From Planctomycetales bacterium (GTDB taxonomy: Bacteria; Planctomycetota; Planctomycetia; Planctomycetales; Planctomycetaceae), in contig JAPLOA010000088.1 of assembly GCA_026400835.1 (NCBI GenBank), forward strand, positions 150,338 through 214,337: a stretch of 64,000 nt of DNA, given 5' to 3'. The position numbers were made by a program, and so were the translations under genes. The notes under the pieces are model-generated. The model was given only the letters and a program-made list of their open reading frames with translations, was not told where the DNA came from and did not search any database. How positions within the stretch are numbered: position 1 is the first letter of the stretch; each line of letters begins with the position of its first letter. Below, piece by piece: positions 19,140-28,570 of the stretch.

Positions 19140-20891
19140 CTACGCGGCATCACGCGTGTTCCCCGGAACATTATTCCCGCTGTCGGCAGAGGATTCCATG
19201 CTGCCCACCTCGCGCGACGTAATCTGACTCAGGAGATCTCGAATCGCGTGTTCCGCTTCCAGACGTTCTTTGTGCCAGCGATTCCGGAGTTCCACGATCT
19301 GCGTCTGCAACATGTGAATCGTTGCGGCCTGATCCTGAACAACGGAGTCCGTCGTACGAGAAGAATGCTGCTCTTCGCGAGCGGCAAACCATTGTTCCAG
19401 CTCGGCACGATCTCGACGGAACTGCTGCTGACGCTCGGCCACATCACTTGCGGCTTCTTCGACTTTATCTCGATCAGCATTAATCTGCATACGCAGACGA
19501 TCAAAGAAGGCCTGAACATCGCCGCGAGCCTGCTCCAGTCGTGCGCGAGCGATCTCCGGAGAGACACTGTCACGGACAAGATTGGTTCGAGCTTCTTCAA
19601 TAACCAGACGCTGCTCCAGAATCTCCGACTGAGTCTGATCCAGTTCTGATCGCAATCGATTGAGCCTCTGAGAGCGATCTTCGAGGCGTGCGGCCAGATC
19701 GGCCATCGCCATTTCCTGCTGGCGTACTCTTCGCTGTCGACTTTCGATGTCCTGCAGAATCGCGTCGCGTTCTTCTTCACTGCGTCTCTGAAGACGCTGA
19801 ATGTCTGAAAGAGCAGCCGAGCGCGAACGGTCGATGATTCGAGATTCGCGAGCAATCGAGGATTCGCAATCCGTCAGCAATTGACGTACGTGCTCCAGTT
19901 GACGGAAGCGAAGTCGGTGCTGTTCGAGGAATCGCAGACGCTCACTACGGAACATCTGCTGCTCACGACGGAATTCACGCAGCTCCGCTTCAAGGTCTTC
20001 CTTGGCGCGAGTCAGATGTTCGAACTGAAAGCGATAGCGACGCTGCAGATTGTTCTGTTCGGTCAGTAATCCCTGACGTTTCTTTTCGATCTCTTCTTTA
20101 AGCCGCTGCTGTTCTTCTTCGACCTGCTGACCAAACAATTCTCGCTGAGCCTGCAGGTCATCGGCTTGCTGGGCGATTTCCTGAAGCTGATGCTCATGGG
20201 CCAGTTGCCATTCGGCTTTCTGACGATTCAGAAGCACGATTTCGGCGGTGAGGTCTTCACGAGCCCGTTCGGCTAGTCGCTGTTTTTCATGCCTCAATTC
20301 GTCATCGATCTGGCGGATGCGGTCAGCATAATCCTGACGTTCGCGTTCGGCCTGAATCCGCAGGCGATCGCGTTCGGCATCCAGAATCGCACGTTCCTGG
20401 CTAAGCTTCATACGATCTTCGTCAAGCTCTGCCCTCACAGAAGCCTTCAGGATGACTCGCTCTTCGGCGAGCGCCCGCTGGGAAGCTCGCAGCTCGGCCA
20501 CCTGTCGCTGCTGCAGTTCTTCGTGCTGGCCAACCTTTTGGAGCCGCTGCTCCAGATCAGCCATTAATTCTCGCTGGTCCGCTCGATCACGTGCGACCTG
20601 AGCAGCGAAGTCCTGAGCCCGTTGCTCAAAGGCTCGGCGTTCGGCTTCGAGTTGCTGCTGATCGGCAACGATCTCAGCTCGACGCTGTTGAAGTTCTGAG
20701 AAGCGATGCTGGAGAGATTCCGCTGCAGCCGAGGCCTGAAGCAGAATTTTCAGAGCATCCGATTCACCTGAGAAGGGATTCAACAATTCCGGTGTTGCGG
20801 GTTGCGATGGAGTGAGAGTCTGCCCAATTCTGGCCGCGCCAACGCCGGAAGCATCTGACGTCGTCAGATTCTCAGCATGGTTATCCGCCAT
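19140..20891 (-). CDS. Long coiled-coil protein
   Basis: This protein of about 583 residues is dominated by Gln-, Glu- and Arg-rich heptads from about residue 50 to 560, predicting one very long coiled coil. The N-terminal 50 residues and the last 25 are disordered and polar. No globular domain, signal peptide or membrane segment is seen. The ATG at 20891 is supported by AAAGGAG upstream; the open frame extends 22 codons further but without a site. Structural or scaffold roles (filament, division or envelope spacing) are possible, but no homologue can be named. The next gene upstream is thioredoxin, with about 180 bases between. Confidence 0.8.
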   Translation of the reverse strand: MADNHAENLTTSDASGVGAARIGQTLTPSQPATPELLNPFSGESDALKILLQASAAAESLQHRFSELQQRRAEIVADQQQLEAERRAFEQRAQDFAAQVARDRADQRELMADLEQRLQKVGQHEELQQRQVAELRASQRALAEERVILKASVRAELDEDRMKLSQERAILDAERDRLRIQAERERQDYADRIRQIDDELRHEKQRLAERAREDLTAEIVLLNRQKAEWQLAHEHQLQEIAQQADDLQAQRELFGQQVEEEQQRLKEEIEKKRQGLLTEQNNLQRRYRFQFEHLTRAKEDLEAELREFRREQQMFRSERLRFLEQHRLRFRQLEHVRQLLTDCESSIARESRIIDRSRSAALSDIQRLQRRSEEERDAILQDIESRQRRVRQQEMAMADLAARLEDRSQRLNRLRSELDQTQSEILEQRLVIEEARTNLVRDSVSPEIARARLEQARGDVQAFFDRLRMQINADRDKVEEAASDVAERQQQFRRDRAELEQWFAAREEQHSSRTTDSVVQDQAATIHMLQTQIVELRNRWHKERLEAEHAIRDLLSQITSREVGSMESSADSGNNVPGNTRDAA

Positions 20892-21067
20892 GTTCGGGAC
20901 TCCTTTCCCAAACGACCACAAAGACTCACAACAAACACAATCGCCTGGTTCGGTCATCTGAACCAGGTCTTTAATTCAGAAGATCAGACGGGGATTCACC
21001 AGCTCCGTTTGCGTCCTGCAAATTTCAGCACGAATGAACCCCGAACCCAATCAACATCGCTCTGCAA

Positions 21068-21397
21068 TTATGTCAGAGCTTTATCCAGCATGTTAATGAA
21101 GTGCTGCTTCGGAGGAGCACCGACAACTTTGTCAACCAGCTGTCCGTTCTTGAACAACATGACAGTCGGGATGCTCGTGATTCCAAACCCTGCAGCGGTC
21201 TGATGATTGTCGTCAGTGTTGACTTTGCCAATCTTGATTCGTCCGGCATACTCAGTGGCCAGTTGCTCCACGGTTGGCATCAGTTGGCGGCAAGGACCGC
21301 ACCACGGAGCCCAGAAGTCAACCAGCACCGGTTCAGCAGATTCAAGTACTTCTGACTTGAAGTTCGCATCGGTAAACTCGTGCAAATTACCAGCCAT
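21068..21397 (-). CDS. trxA: Thioredoxin
   Basis: This 109-residue protein has the canonical fold and active site WAPWCGPCRQLMP, plus the cis-proline region GITSIPTVMLFKNG. It reduces disulfides in cytoplasmic proteins, taking electrons from thioredoxin reductase. The length equals that of typical TrxA. A GAGGAGA ribosome site lies seven bases before the ATG. It stands alone on the minus strand and has its own upstream region. Confidence 0.96.
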   Translation of the reverse strand: MAGNLHEFTDANFKSEVLESAEPVLVDFWAPWCGPCRQLMPTVEQLATEYAGRIKIGKVNTDDNHQTAAGFGITSIPTVMLFKNGQLVDKVVGAPPKQHFINMLDKALT

Positions 21398-22136
21398 TAC
21401 ACCTTCTCCTCATAGATTCAATTTGTTCGCCACCAAAACATGGCCAATATCTTCGTTCCGGAGTTTCCGGATTGTCTTCGTGATGCCGTGAGAACGGTTA
21501 TTGAGGTTGTGTCGACTAACGAGGCCTGGTGGGTTCAACGATTAGAGTGGAGACGCCCACTTGTACCCAGCTAACGCAAACCAACAATTTCCACTGAACA
21601 CAAGCCTCGGATTGAGGATAAACCATCACAAGTCTCTCGGCAGAAACGCAAAACGTGCAGAACCTTCTCACCCGCTCGTTTCTTCGCCAGTCGGATTATT
21701 GGACAACGTTACGACACTGTCAACGCGGTTAGCGTTCACCATGTTGGACATTCCCCGCCATTTGCCTCCGCCGGACCGTGAGCCGGCGCACAGGTCAGCT
21801 TCTCAGCCCGAAGCGGCAGAATCGGCCGGAAAGCCCACGGAAAGCTGCAGGAAACTTCGCACGAGAAGCGAATCGAACAGCACCACGGCGAGCACTGTCC
21901 AGGGGCAGAAAGCCTGTCTCCCGGTCAACAATCGTTCATCCCTGAATCATACACGGGATAACTGGATTTGCTGAGCAAAGCACAGGTGCTGAGCAAAGTC
22001 TGTCGTTTGAGGCAAAAAAGGTGATTTCTGTAGACCACTTAAACTATGCCTCCGATAGCCTCATTATGGTGAAGGTTTTCGGTGTCTTATTAACAGCCGC
22101 CTGCTGATGTTTCCCGGTCCGATTTGACTCGGTTTC
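21398..22136. other. Long intergenic region, no supported gene
   Basis: About 740 bases separate the divergent trxA and the next plus-strand gene. A 137-codon plus-strand frame at 21561-21974 is present, but its Ser/Thr/Arg-rich translation shows no domain, ribosome site or start context, and I leave it out. The region should carry promoters for both sides, but I cannot assign them. Confidence 0.45.
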
Positions 22137-22421
22137 ATGCCCTTTCCGAATTGCATTGCCATGTTTGGAGATTTGAAAAGTACTCGAGTCATCCTGGCCA
22201 AGGGCTTTTTATTCCTCATTGCAGGCCTGATGGCAGCCGGAATCCTGATTTACGAGCACCCCGGGCTTCGGACCGTCCTGCTGTTGAGCACTTGTGTGTG
22301 GTGTTTTTGCAGGTTCTATTACTTCGCCTTCTACGTTATTCAGCACTATGTTGATCCGAGCTATCGGTTCAGTGGCCTCGGGGCCTTTGCGCGTTATCTG
22401 TGGTCGCGGAGTCGCAGTTAA
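22137..22421 (+). CDS. Small two-helix membrane protein
   Basis: This 94-residue protein has two hydrophobic helices (around ILAKGFLFLIAGLMAAGILIY and VLLLSTCVWCFCRFYYFAFYVI) and ends with HYVDPSYRFSGLGAF, an ending I associate with a planctomycete-specific small membrane family. Function is unknown. An alternative ATG at 22161 would give 86 residues. Its stop codon overlaps the ATG of the following gene (TAATG), implying translational coupling, so the pair may act together at the membrane. Confidence 0.7.
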   Translation: MPFPNCIAMFGDLKSTRVILAKGFLFLIAGLMAAGILIYEHPGLRTVLLLSTCVWCFCRFYYFAFYVIQHYVDPSYRFSGLGAFARYLWSRSRS

Positions 22422-23404
22422 TGCAGACACTCTTTCCTTTCCGATCGAAAGCTATCCAAGTGACAGCACTGGGTTTTTCTCTCGCCGCGTTCACGAGTTG
22501 TCTGAGTTCATTCAGCTATCTTGTCCTGTCGATGCAGGGCAGTTTCCCGATGTCGATCGCAGCAACGTCTGAGGTAGAACCAGAAAAAGTCTGTACTGTT
22601 GAGGACGACGAGATCTCTGAAGCCAGCGGCATCGCGTTGAGTCGTCGACAAAAAGATGCCGTGTGGTTGCACAATGATTCCGGGGATTCCGCCCGACTGT
22701 TTCTGGTGGGGTTTGATGGTAAAACTCGAGCGATCGTGACGCTGAATATCGAACGTCCGATCGACTGGGAAGACATGTGTTCGTTCGAGGCCGATGGTGA
22801 GAAGTGGTTGCTGATCGGAGATACTGGCGATAATGGACGGATCCGCTCCAGAACCGAACGAGCGTGTGAACTGCTGTTGATCAAAGAGCCGGAGATCAAG
22901 CCACGTAGCGGAAGCCCGGTCAGCATCAAGGCCGATATTGTCAGTCGAATCGAGTTCCAGTTCCCTGAAGGACCTGAAGACTGCGAGAGTTTGGCCGTTG
23001 ACACGCAGTCCAAAGAGATCCTGCTGCTCACAAAATCTGTTCCGCAAAAATGTCAGATGTTTCGACTGCCATTGTCCACAAAGCCAGGCCAGCAAAAACT
23101 TACGGCTGAACCCATGGCCTCACTGGCCGTTCCCTTTGCAACGTCTATGGATGTTTCAGCAGACAATCAGAGTCTCGTGATCGTCAACATGTTCAGCGGT
23201 GCATTGATTCGACGTGGACCAGAAGAAACCTGGGCATCGGCCTGTCAGAAGCCCATTACGGTGCTGACCCTGCCGGCGCAGCCTCAGTGTGAAGCAGTCT
23301 GCTTCGAATCGACCGGCGCTTCTGTTCTGGTCAATAGCGAGCGTATTCAGCAGCCTTTGTGGAGGATCAGGATTCCCGAGCCAGATGGGGCGAAGAATCA
23401 GTAA
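22421..23404 (+). CDS. Secreted protein, possibly beta-propeller
   Basis: The protein is about 327 residues. The N-terminus has a hydrophobic segment (ALGFSLAAFTSCLSSFSYLVL) acting as signal peptide or anchor. The mature part has repeated strands of the type EASGIALSRRQKDAVWLHNDSGDS, WEDMCSF and GPEDCESLAVD, reminiscent of SdiA-regulated or esterase-like propeller proteins. No catalytic residues are evident. The start is the ATG that overlaps the previous stop. Its last 20 bases overlap the start of a DNA methyltransferase remnant. Confidence 0.75.
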   Translation: MQTLFPFRSKAIQVTALGFSLAAFTSCLSSFSYLVLSMQGSFPMSIAATSEVEPEKVCTVEDDEISEASGIALSRRQKDAVWLHNDSGDSARLFLVGFDGKTRAIVTLNIERPIDWEDMCSFEADGEKWLLIGDTGDNGRIRSRTERACELLLIKEPEIKPRSGSPVSIKADIVSRIEFQFPEGPEDCESLAVDTQSKEILLLTKSVPQKCQMFRLPLSTKPGQQKLTAEPMASLAVPFATSMDVSADNQSLVIVNMFSGALIRRGPEETWASACQKPITVLTLPAQPQCEAVCFESTGASVLVNSERIQQPLWRIRIPEPDGAKNQ

Positions 23405-24353
23405 CGCAAAAGCATGTCAGCGAATTGTTGCGATTCGGGAAGAGTGGCTGGGAAGAATCCATCAGTGCGATTGCGTTCAGACCCTGTCTCAGATCGCGGA
23501 TGGCTGCGTTTATCTCGCTTTCGCAGATCCTCCGTTCAACATCGGTTACGAACACGACGAGTATGACGGTCGGCTTGATAGCGAAGAGAACATCGAATGG
23601 TCAACGGCGTGGATCGCTCAGGTTCATCGTGTGCTGAGTCCTGTCGGTGCGTTTTAGCTGGCGATCGGAGATGAGCATGCGGCTGAGTTGAATATTGAAG
23701 CTCAGAACCCGGGTTTCGTTTGCCGCCGCTGGGAGTGTGGTATTACACGTTCGGAGTGAACTGAAAAATAAAGTTCACGCGACCTCACGCTCACATTTTC
23801 AATTTTTTGTTCGCCATCCGGATTGTTTCACATTCAACCGCTACGACATCGCAGTCCCCTCCACGCGGCAATTGGTTTAAAACGATAAGCGAGCACAGAG
23901 TAAAGGTCGACTTCCCGACGACACGTGGATTCTTTGTCCTCAGGATTGCCCGGAAGGTTTCAATGCTGGTGAAGATACCTGGTATTATCTTCGCGTGGCT
24001 GGAACGTTCAAAGAGCGTGCCGGGGTTGATGGTTGTCAAATGCTTGAGCACTGCTGGGACGCCTCATTCGAGTCTGCTCCAATGCAGGCGAAGTCGTGCT
24101 GGACCCATTCCCAGGAAGTGCGACAACTATCGCCATTACCCAGAAACTGAATCGGCGGTTCTTGGCGTGCGAGTAATCCAAAGAGTACGTCGCAATAGGA
24201 ACGCAGCGACTGGCTAATGTTTCCGTCGGCGACACACTGGATGGTGTTCCGGAACCCAAAGTCTGTGCTGCGTCAACGGCCGAAAAGTATCCACTTTCTG
24301 CGAAGAAAAGAGGGAAGCCAAAGCCGCCTCAAAGGTCACTGCTTCAGGAGTGA
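23385..24353 (+). pseudogene. Decayed site-specific DNA methyltransferase
   Basis: Pieces of one methyltransferase of the N4-cytosine/N6-adenine type can be followed through all three plus frames. The first frame gives IREEWLGRIHQ and the catalytic motif ADPPFNIGYEHDEYDG, then hits TAG at 23655 in place of an aromatic residue before LAIGDEHAAEL. The frame then shifts (YYTFGVN, stop TGA at 23762), shifts again to FVRHPDCFTFNRYDIAVPSTRQLV with TAA at 23878, continues as [22 protein letters not shown], and shifts back for [14 protein letters not shown] and a TAA at 24174. The SAM-binding DPFxGSGTT motif has itself changed. Several stops and shifts rule out a single sequencing error. Confidence 0.88.
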
Positions 24354-24709
24354 ACTGATTTGAACGCAGTGTTCGCAGAACAACGCAGAGGGAAAAACGT
24401 TGCGTTCAACCTCTACATCTGTCCCTGCCCTATGCGTTCGGAACTGCGATTTGATTTCTTCGTCACCCGCCTGAAGCGGTGCTTCCTCTGTGTGCTTTGT
24501 GACCGCTGTGGTGAGTAAAACTGCCATGCATCCCGAAGTTGTGGGACGGAATAGCAGCCGCATCCAATCGCAATTGAGGCCGGTATCGATGCAGTTGCGA
24601 TTCTCAAAACTGTTAAGATATTCCAAGTGTCAGGATTGAAAACAACGTTGTCACCCAAGTAGATTAACCCACGCACGCGGATCATTCATTCCCTCAATTG
24701 CTAGGACTG
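24354..24709. other. Intergenic region with degenerate CGCAG repeats
   Basis: About 355 bases without a supported gene. At 24363-24391 the pentamer CGCAG recurs three times about ten bases apart (AACGCAGTGTTCGCAGAAC then AACGCAGAGG). The two minus-strand frames present have no recognisable domain. It presumably includes the leader of the large extracellular protein. Confidence 0.4.
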
Positions 24710-24726
24710 ATGATGGACCTGTACGA

Positions 24727-27700
24727 GTGGTTTCGATTTGTTGCCAACGGGGTTTGCCATTCAGGTGGATCAGGGGGGGGGGGCGAAGACGCAGCGTTTG
24801 GAGTCGCTCGATAACGAGGTCCGGAGAGGTTCAGCAGTTGGAAGACCGCTGCTTGTTGTCGAGTAGCGGGGCCCCCGAAACGGCAACAAGTTCATCCGTA
24901 TCCGAAGAGATCACTCAGACTGATCCGGGGTTCATGCAGGTCAGCGCGTTCAATGTGCCGAATCTCCTGAGTTCTGCTTCCCTCCCTGTCACGACAGTCC
25001 AGGAAGATCTCTACGATGAAGGGGCCGGAGCGGTCTGGGGCAGCTATAACGATGGTGGCCCAAACCTTGAGCCTGGCGGCGGCACGCCGACACTGGACCA
25101 ATCGGGTGTTGGCGGTACGCTCACGGCCAATTCCGACTTCGGGGTTGATGACGTGGGCGAAGAATATCAAGGCGGCGTGTTGTGTGCGATCGCGGGCGGC
25201 GGAAATGAGCTCATTGGAGTCGATGATGTCGGTCAGGAGTACCAAGGCAACGTCTGGGGAACGATCGCGGACAGCGGTGTTGATGAGAATGCTATAGATG
25301 GCACGCCAGACATGGTCATTTGCGATTATGGCATACCAGACGTTGGCCCTGGCGATTATGGCATACCAGACGTTGGCCCTGGCGATTACGGCACACTGGA
25401 TGTCGGACCTGGCGACTACGGCACACCAGACATCGGCCCTGGTGATTACGGCACACCAGACGTCGGCCCTGGCGATTACGGTACACCAGACGTCGGCCTT
25501 GGCGATTACGGTACACCAGACATTGGCCCGGGCGACTACGGCACACCGGATGTCGGTCCGGGCGATGATGGGGCGCCGGACAGTGGCCCGGGGGGAACAG
25601 ACATGGGAGTAGACTCGCCGCACAGCATTGTGGCGATTGATGACACTGCGACGACTGACGAGGACAAGCCAGTCAACATTAACGTACTGCAAAACGATCA
25701 GGATGTGCTCGGCCACGAACTTCAGGTGATGGTCTCGACCAGCGTTAACGGTATGGCGACCGTCAACGCGAGTGGCGTCGTGACGTTCGTTCCCACACCC
25801 AATTATAACGGCAACGCATCATTCACATACATCGCCGGACACGGAATGTCCTGGAGCAATCCCGCGACGGTTGTGGTCGAAGTAAAGTCCATAAACGATG
25901 CCCCTGTCATCAACAATCCCGGCAACATGACATTCACGGAAGGAGACCGGCGGGAATTCCCTGTAACGGCGTATGATATCGATTCTTCACCTACTGCGCT
26001 TCGATGGAAAATGTACTCTGCCACCCTGGGAAGTTTGGGCTTTGGAGTAATCAATCCCGAGACAGGGCTCGTGAATTTACGCATTGGCTATTACACCTCC
26101 GGTACACATACCGTTACGTTTTCTGCGACTGATGAATTGGGGGCCACATCCACGATCGACGTGATTTTCACAATCCGCGACGCGGGATTTGATGAAATCA
26201 TTGCCACGGAAATGGCGGGCTCGGTCGTCACGACCAATTCAATTACGGTCCCTGGACCACGACAGGTGATTTTTGTTGCACCCGGAAACGACGTCCGAGT
26301 TCTGCCGTTTGCGCATCTTCCTAAAGCAAATGCGGCTCTCGAAGACGTCAGATTTATTGCAACTCATCAAAACGGCACTACCACTACTGGGATACTCTCT
26401 CAAGCTGGGCCGTTCAACAGCACTTTTGGCCCATATGTTCCAGGAGATGTCATTGACGTGACGGTATATCTTGATGAGAACTTTGACGGTGGATTAGGGT
26501 ATGGAGAATTCGCCCTGGACTTCACAATCCGAATTGTCGACTTTGGTGGCAGCAAAGTATGGGGCGGCCGAATCGACGATGGGATACTGCATCCCGGGGA
26601 AGACTTATCTTTCATCAAACACATGGAAATCTTTGACGTCACCAGCACTTTTGAATACCAACTCATTGAGGCGGGATACACTCCGGCGGCCGTCCTTGGT
26701 GAGGGTAGTTTGATTCGCGGGCAGATGATTCGACCCGGTGGTCAAAAGATCCTCTTTGAGCCGCAGGAACAAGAACTTTGGTTTGAAACCCACCTTTCCC
26801 CCAGAATGGTCGGGCTGGCGCAAGTGCGATTCTACTTGGACGTGAACTTTAATGGGCAATTCGACTTTTCTGAGCCCGCACGAAGCTCGAATATTTTCCA
26901 AATCGTGGAGCGGAATGTTATCTATCGGACCGTCCAATATAACTCTTTCATGAGCCTGACAATTGAAGACGTACAACAGAAAGTAGACGAAAGCTTTTCC
27001 AGAGCGCTCCGCAAAGACACTGAAGATGATTATCGAGCGGCGGTTGTTTGCATCGTTTCGTTTCTCCAAGGTAGTGAGACCTTTAGAGAAGGTCCGTTGC
27101 GTCCTGATCGTGCTTATAACTTGGACATAGACTTGCATTTGCAGGCACACAACGGAATCACAATTCTCAAGGATGGAATGGAGAGAAATGGCGTCAGTTT
27201 GCGTGGAATAGGAATGTACAATAGTGATCGGTCGGCTGTGGCTTGGTTTGATCTCGCGCCTACAACGATTTGTCATGAGATCGGTCACAACTTAGGTATT
27301 CATCATAATGGCCTCGGAAACGATTTCCTCATGGAAGCTGGTGGAGTTCCCGATTCGCCAGGCAAGCTCAATCGCCGAGATCATCTCACTCAGACAGAAG
27401 CTGAAATCTTCAGTGCAATCGCAGCCGGAAGTTCAGGAACTGGGTCATCACCGATGAGTCATGGTGATTCTCATGAAGAATACGAGGAGGGTGCGACGTT
27501 GAGCACTGACACCCTGGCAGCAGCAAATGGAAACAGAAATAGCACCGCAATTGTACGCACCTACGTCGAAGCTGTAGCAACGTCATTCTCCCTGCCGTCT
27601 TTTGCTGTACTTCGGCCAATCCATGTCTTTGCAATGCATCCGTATCGCCAACGCTTTGCGAAAGTACCGCCAAAGGTTCGACTGCATGCGACTCCAATGG

Positions 27701-27819
27701 TTGAGGATGAACTTCAGTTAAAGGCCGCCGACTTGGATGGAGGAAAAGCTTTTGAAGACATCATTTCAGACACTCTTGCTCATCTGGATTTGCGTTTTCA
27801 CCGCCGTGGGCTGCCGTGA
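24727..27819 (+). CDS. Giant secreted protein with cadherin-like domain and metzincin motif
   Basis: About 1030 residues. EVQQLEDRCLLSS is the planctomycete extracellular N-terminal motif that follows an Arg-rich stretch. Nine 10-residue GDYGTPDVGP repeats follow, then a cadherin-like/Big_9 domain (AIDDTATTDEDKPVNINVL, NYNGNASFTY), an Ig-like domain (GTHTVTFSATDELGATSTIDV) and two modules of EF-like DENFDGGLGYGEF and DVNFNGQFDFSEP loops. Near residue 850 HEIGHNLGIHH fits the metzincin zinc signature HExxHxxGxxH, with a following FLM as a possible Met-turn. A secreted, surface-associated metalloprotease is the best guess. The GTG at 24727 is the only start in this frame before the motif; ATGs at 24710 and 24713 read into it only if the 11-G tract were 12 G. 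Confidence 0.85.
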   Translation: MVSICCQRGLPFRWIRGGGRRRSVWSRSITRSGEVQQLEDRCLLSSSGAPETATSSSVSEEITQTDPGFMQVSAFNVPNLLSSASLPVTTVQEDLYDEGAGAVWGSYNDGGPNLEPGGGTPTLDQSGVGGTLTANSDFGVDDVGEEYQGGVLCAIAGGGNELIGVDDVGQEYQGNVWGTIADSGVDENAIDGTPDMVICDYGIPDVGPGDYGIPDVGPGDYGTLDVGPGDYGTPDIGPGDYGTPDVGPGDYGTPDVGLGDYGTPDIGPGDYGTPDVGPGDDGAPDSGPGGTDMGVDSPHSIVAIDDTATTDEDKPVNINVLQNDQDVLGHELQVMVSTSVNGMATVNASGVVTFVPTPNYNGNASFTYIAGHGMSWSNPATVVVEVKSINDAPVINNPGNMTFTEGDRREFPVTAYDIDSSPTALRWKMYSATLGSLGFGVINPETGLVNLRIGYYTSGTHTVTFSATDELGATSTIDVIFTIRDAGFDEIIATEMAGSVVTTNSITVPGPRQVIFVAPGNDVRVLPFAHLPKANAALEDVRFIATHQNGTTTTGILSQAGPFNSTFGPYVPGDVIDVTVYLDENFDGGLGYGEFALDFTIRIVDFGGSKVWGGRIDDGILHPGEDLSFIKHMEIFDVTSTFEYQLIEAGYTPAAVLGEGSLIRGQMIRPGGQKILFEPQEQELWFETHLSPRMVGLAQVRFYLDVNFNGQFDFSEPARSSNIFQIVERNVIYRTVQYNSFMSLTIEDVQQKVDESFSRALRKDTEDDYRAAVVCIVSFLQGSETFREGPLRPDRAYNLDIDLHLQAHNGITILKDGMERNGVSLRGIGMYNSDRSAVAWFDLAPTTICHEIGHNLGIHHNGLGNDFLMEAGGVPDSPGKLNRRDHLTQTEAEIFSAIAAGSSGTGSSPMSHGDSHEEYEEGATLSTDTLAAANGNRNSTAIVRTYVEAVATSFSLPSFAVLRPIHVFAMHPYRQRFAKVPPKVRLHATPMVEDELQLKAADLDGGKAFEDIISDTLAHLDLRFHRRGLP
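24773..24783 (+). repeat. Homopolymeric G11 tract controlling reading frame
   Basis: Eleven consecutive G lie about 16 codons after the GTG start. The ATG frame that opens at 24710 runs through the tract and stops 14 codons later, whereas one added G would join it to the LEDRCLLS frame. The tract therefore decides whether the ATG start is productive. Confidence 0.75.
25321..25590 (+). repeat. Nine in-frame 30-bp tandem repeats
   Basis: Nine direct repeats of exactly 30 bases encode the decapeptide GDYGTPDVGP and variants, with the first copy opening with Cys and the last reading GDDGAPDSGP. Copies differ mainly at third positions. They lie inside the secreted protein and are not a CRISPR array: there are no spacers. 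Confidence 0.9.
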
Positions 27820-28570
27820 TGACGGAACACCCGACTTTTCACGAGGCTCCGGCGATACGGGACTGCCACAACCGTTGGTGAATCGGCCCGTGTTTCGGAA
27901 AGAGTCAGCAATAATTCTCAACGCAGAGATCAAGCCGCAATTGTCGGTTGATGAATCAATCGGCTTGGCCTGTATACGTGCAACACAGTCCATCGAATTT
28001 GGCATCAGGCATCTTTGTAAGGCTGTGAATCCGGCAGCAATCTCAGAAATCTGTACGGTTCTTCAAGACGACTCGTCGAGTGTGCATTGGGCTGCGGCCG
28101 CAGATGCGTTGGCGTATGTGGGTGGCGACGCCGAGGCCAGATTGTTGTTGAGCACATTGCTGCGTCGAGTTGCCAACAATGAAAAAGATAAGCACTCCAT
28201 TGAGTACTATTCATCGAGTTTGCGGTCGTTGGGGATTATGGCCCGGCGGAACGTGGGCGAGGCAAAATTGTTGTTCCCATCGACCTGTGACGTCGATTAC
28301 TGGGAAGATGTGCGTGAAGTATACGGAGATGAAAAGATAGAACTGCGAAGAATGGCGATCTATGCCGATGCTGTGGCACGCTGGGGATGCAATCATGACT
28401 TGTACGCCTTGCTGCGGGAAAATGGCGATGAAATTGCGGGCTATATCAACGAACAAGAGATTGAAAACATGTTGGGAGCGATGACACAGAGTGAAAGGAA
28501 GGACGTTTCTGATCTTGATCATGAAGTGCTCCAGCATGCCTATAAAGTTATCTCTCGCGGCGAACCGTAG
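27737..28570 (+). CDS. Lipoprotein with HEAT-like repeats
   Basis: The N-terminus is a lipoprotein signal, with a hydrophobic run LLLIWICVFTAVGC ending in the lipidated Cys. The mature 250 residues are helical, with pairs such as WAAAADALAYVGGDAEARLLLSTLL that resemble HEAT-type alpha-alpha repeats. Function is unknown. The start overlaps the 3' end of the large metzincin-like gene by 83 bases in another frame, which suggests co-transcription. The last ATG-initiated frame before the signal is used; no later ATG keeps the signal intact. Confidence 0.7.
   Translation: MEEKLLKTSFQTLLLIWICVFTAVGCRDDGTPDFSRGSGDTGLPQPLVNRPVFRKESAIILNAEIKPQLSVDESIGLACIRATQSIEFGIRHLCKAVNPAAISEICTVLQDDSSSVHWAAAADALAYVGGDAEARLLLSTLLRRVANNEKDKHSIEYYSSSLRSLGIMARRNVGEAKLLFPSTCDVDYWEDVREVYGDEKIELRRMAIYADAVARWGCNHDLYALLRENGDEIAGYINEQEIENMLGAMTQSERKDVSDLDHEVLQHAYKVISRGEP

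Noticed and set aside
21561..21974. A 137-codon plus-strand frame between trxA and the small membrane gene
   Set aside because: Low-complexity Ser/Thr/Arg composition and no ribosome site.
24336..24685. Minus-strand frames between the methyltransferase remnant and the large secreted protein
   Set aside because: No domain; composition follows repeat-like intergenic DNA.
25321..25590. Possible CRISPR array
   Set aside because: Repeats are contiguous without spacers and encode a decapeptide in frame.
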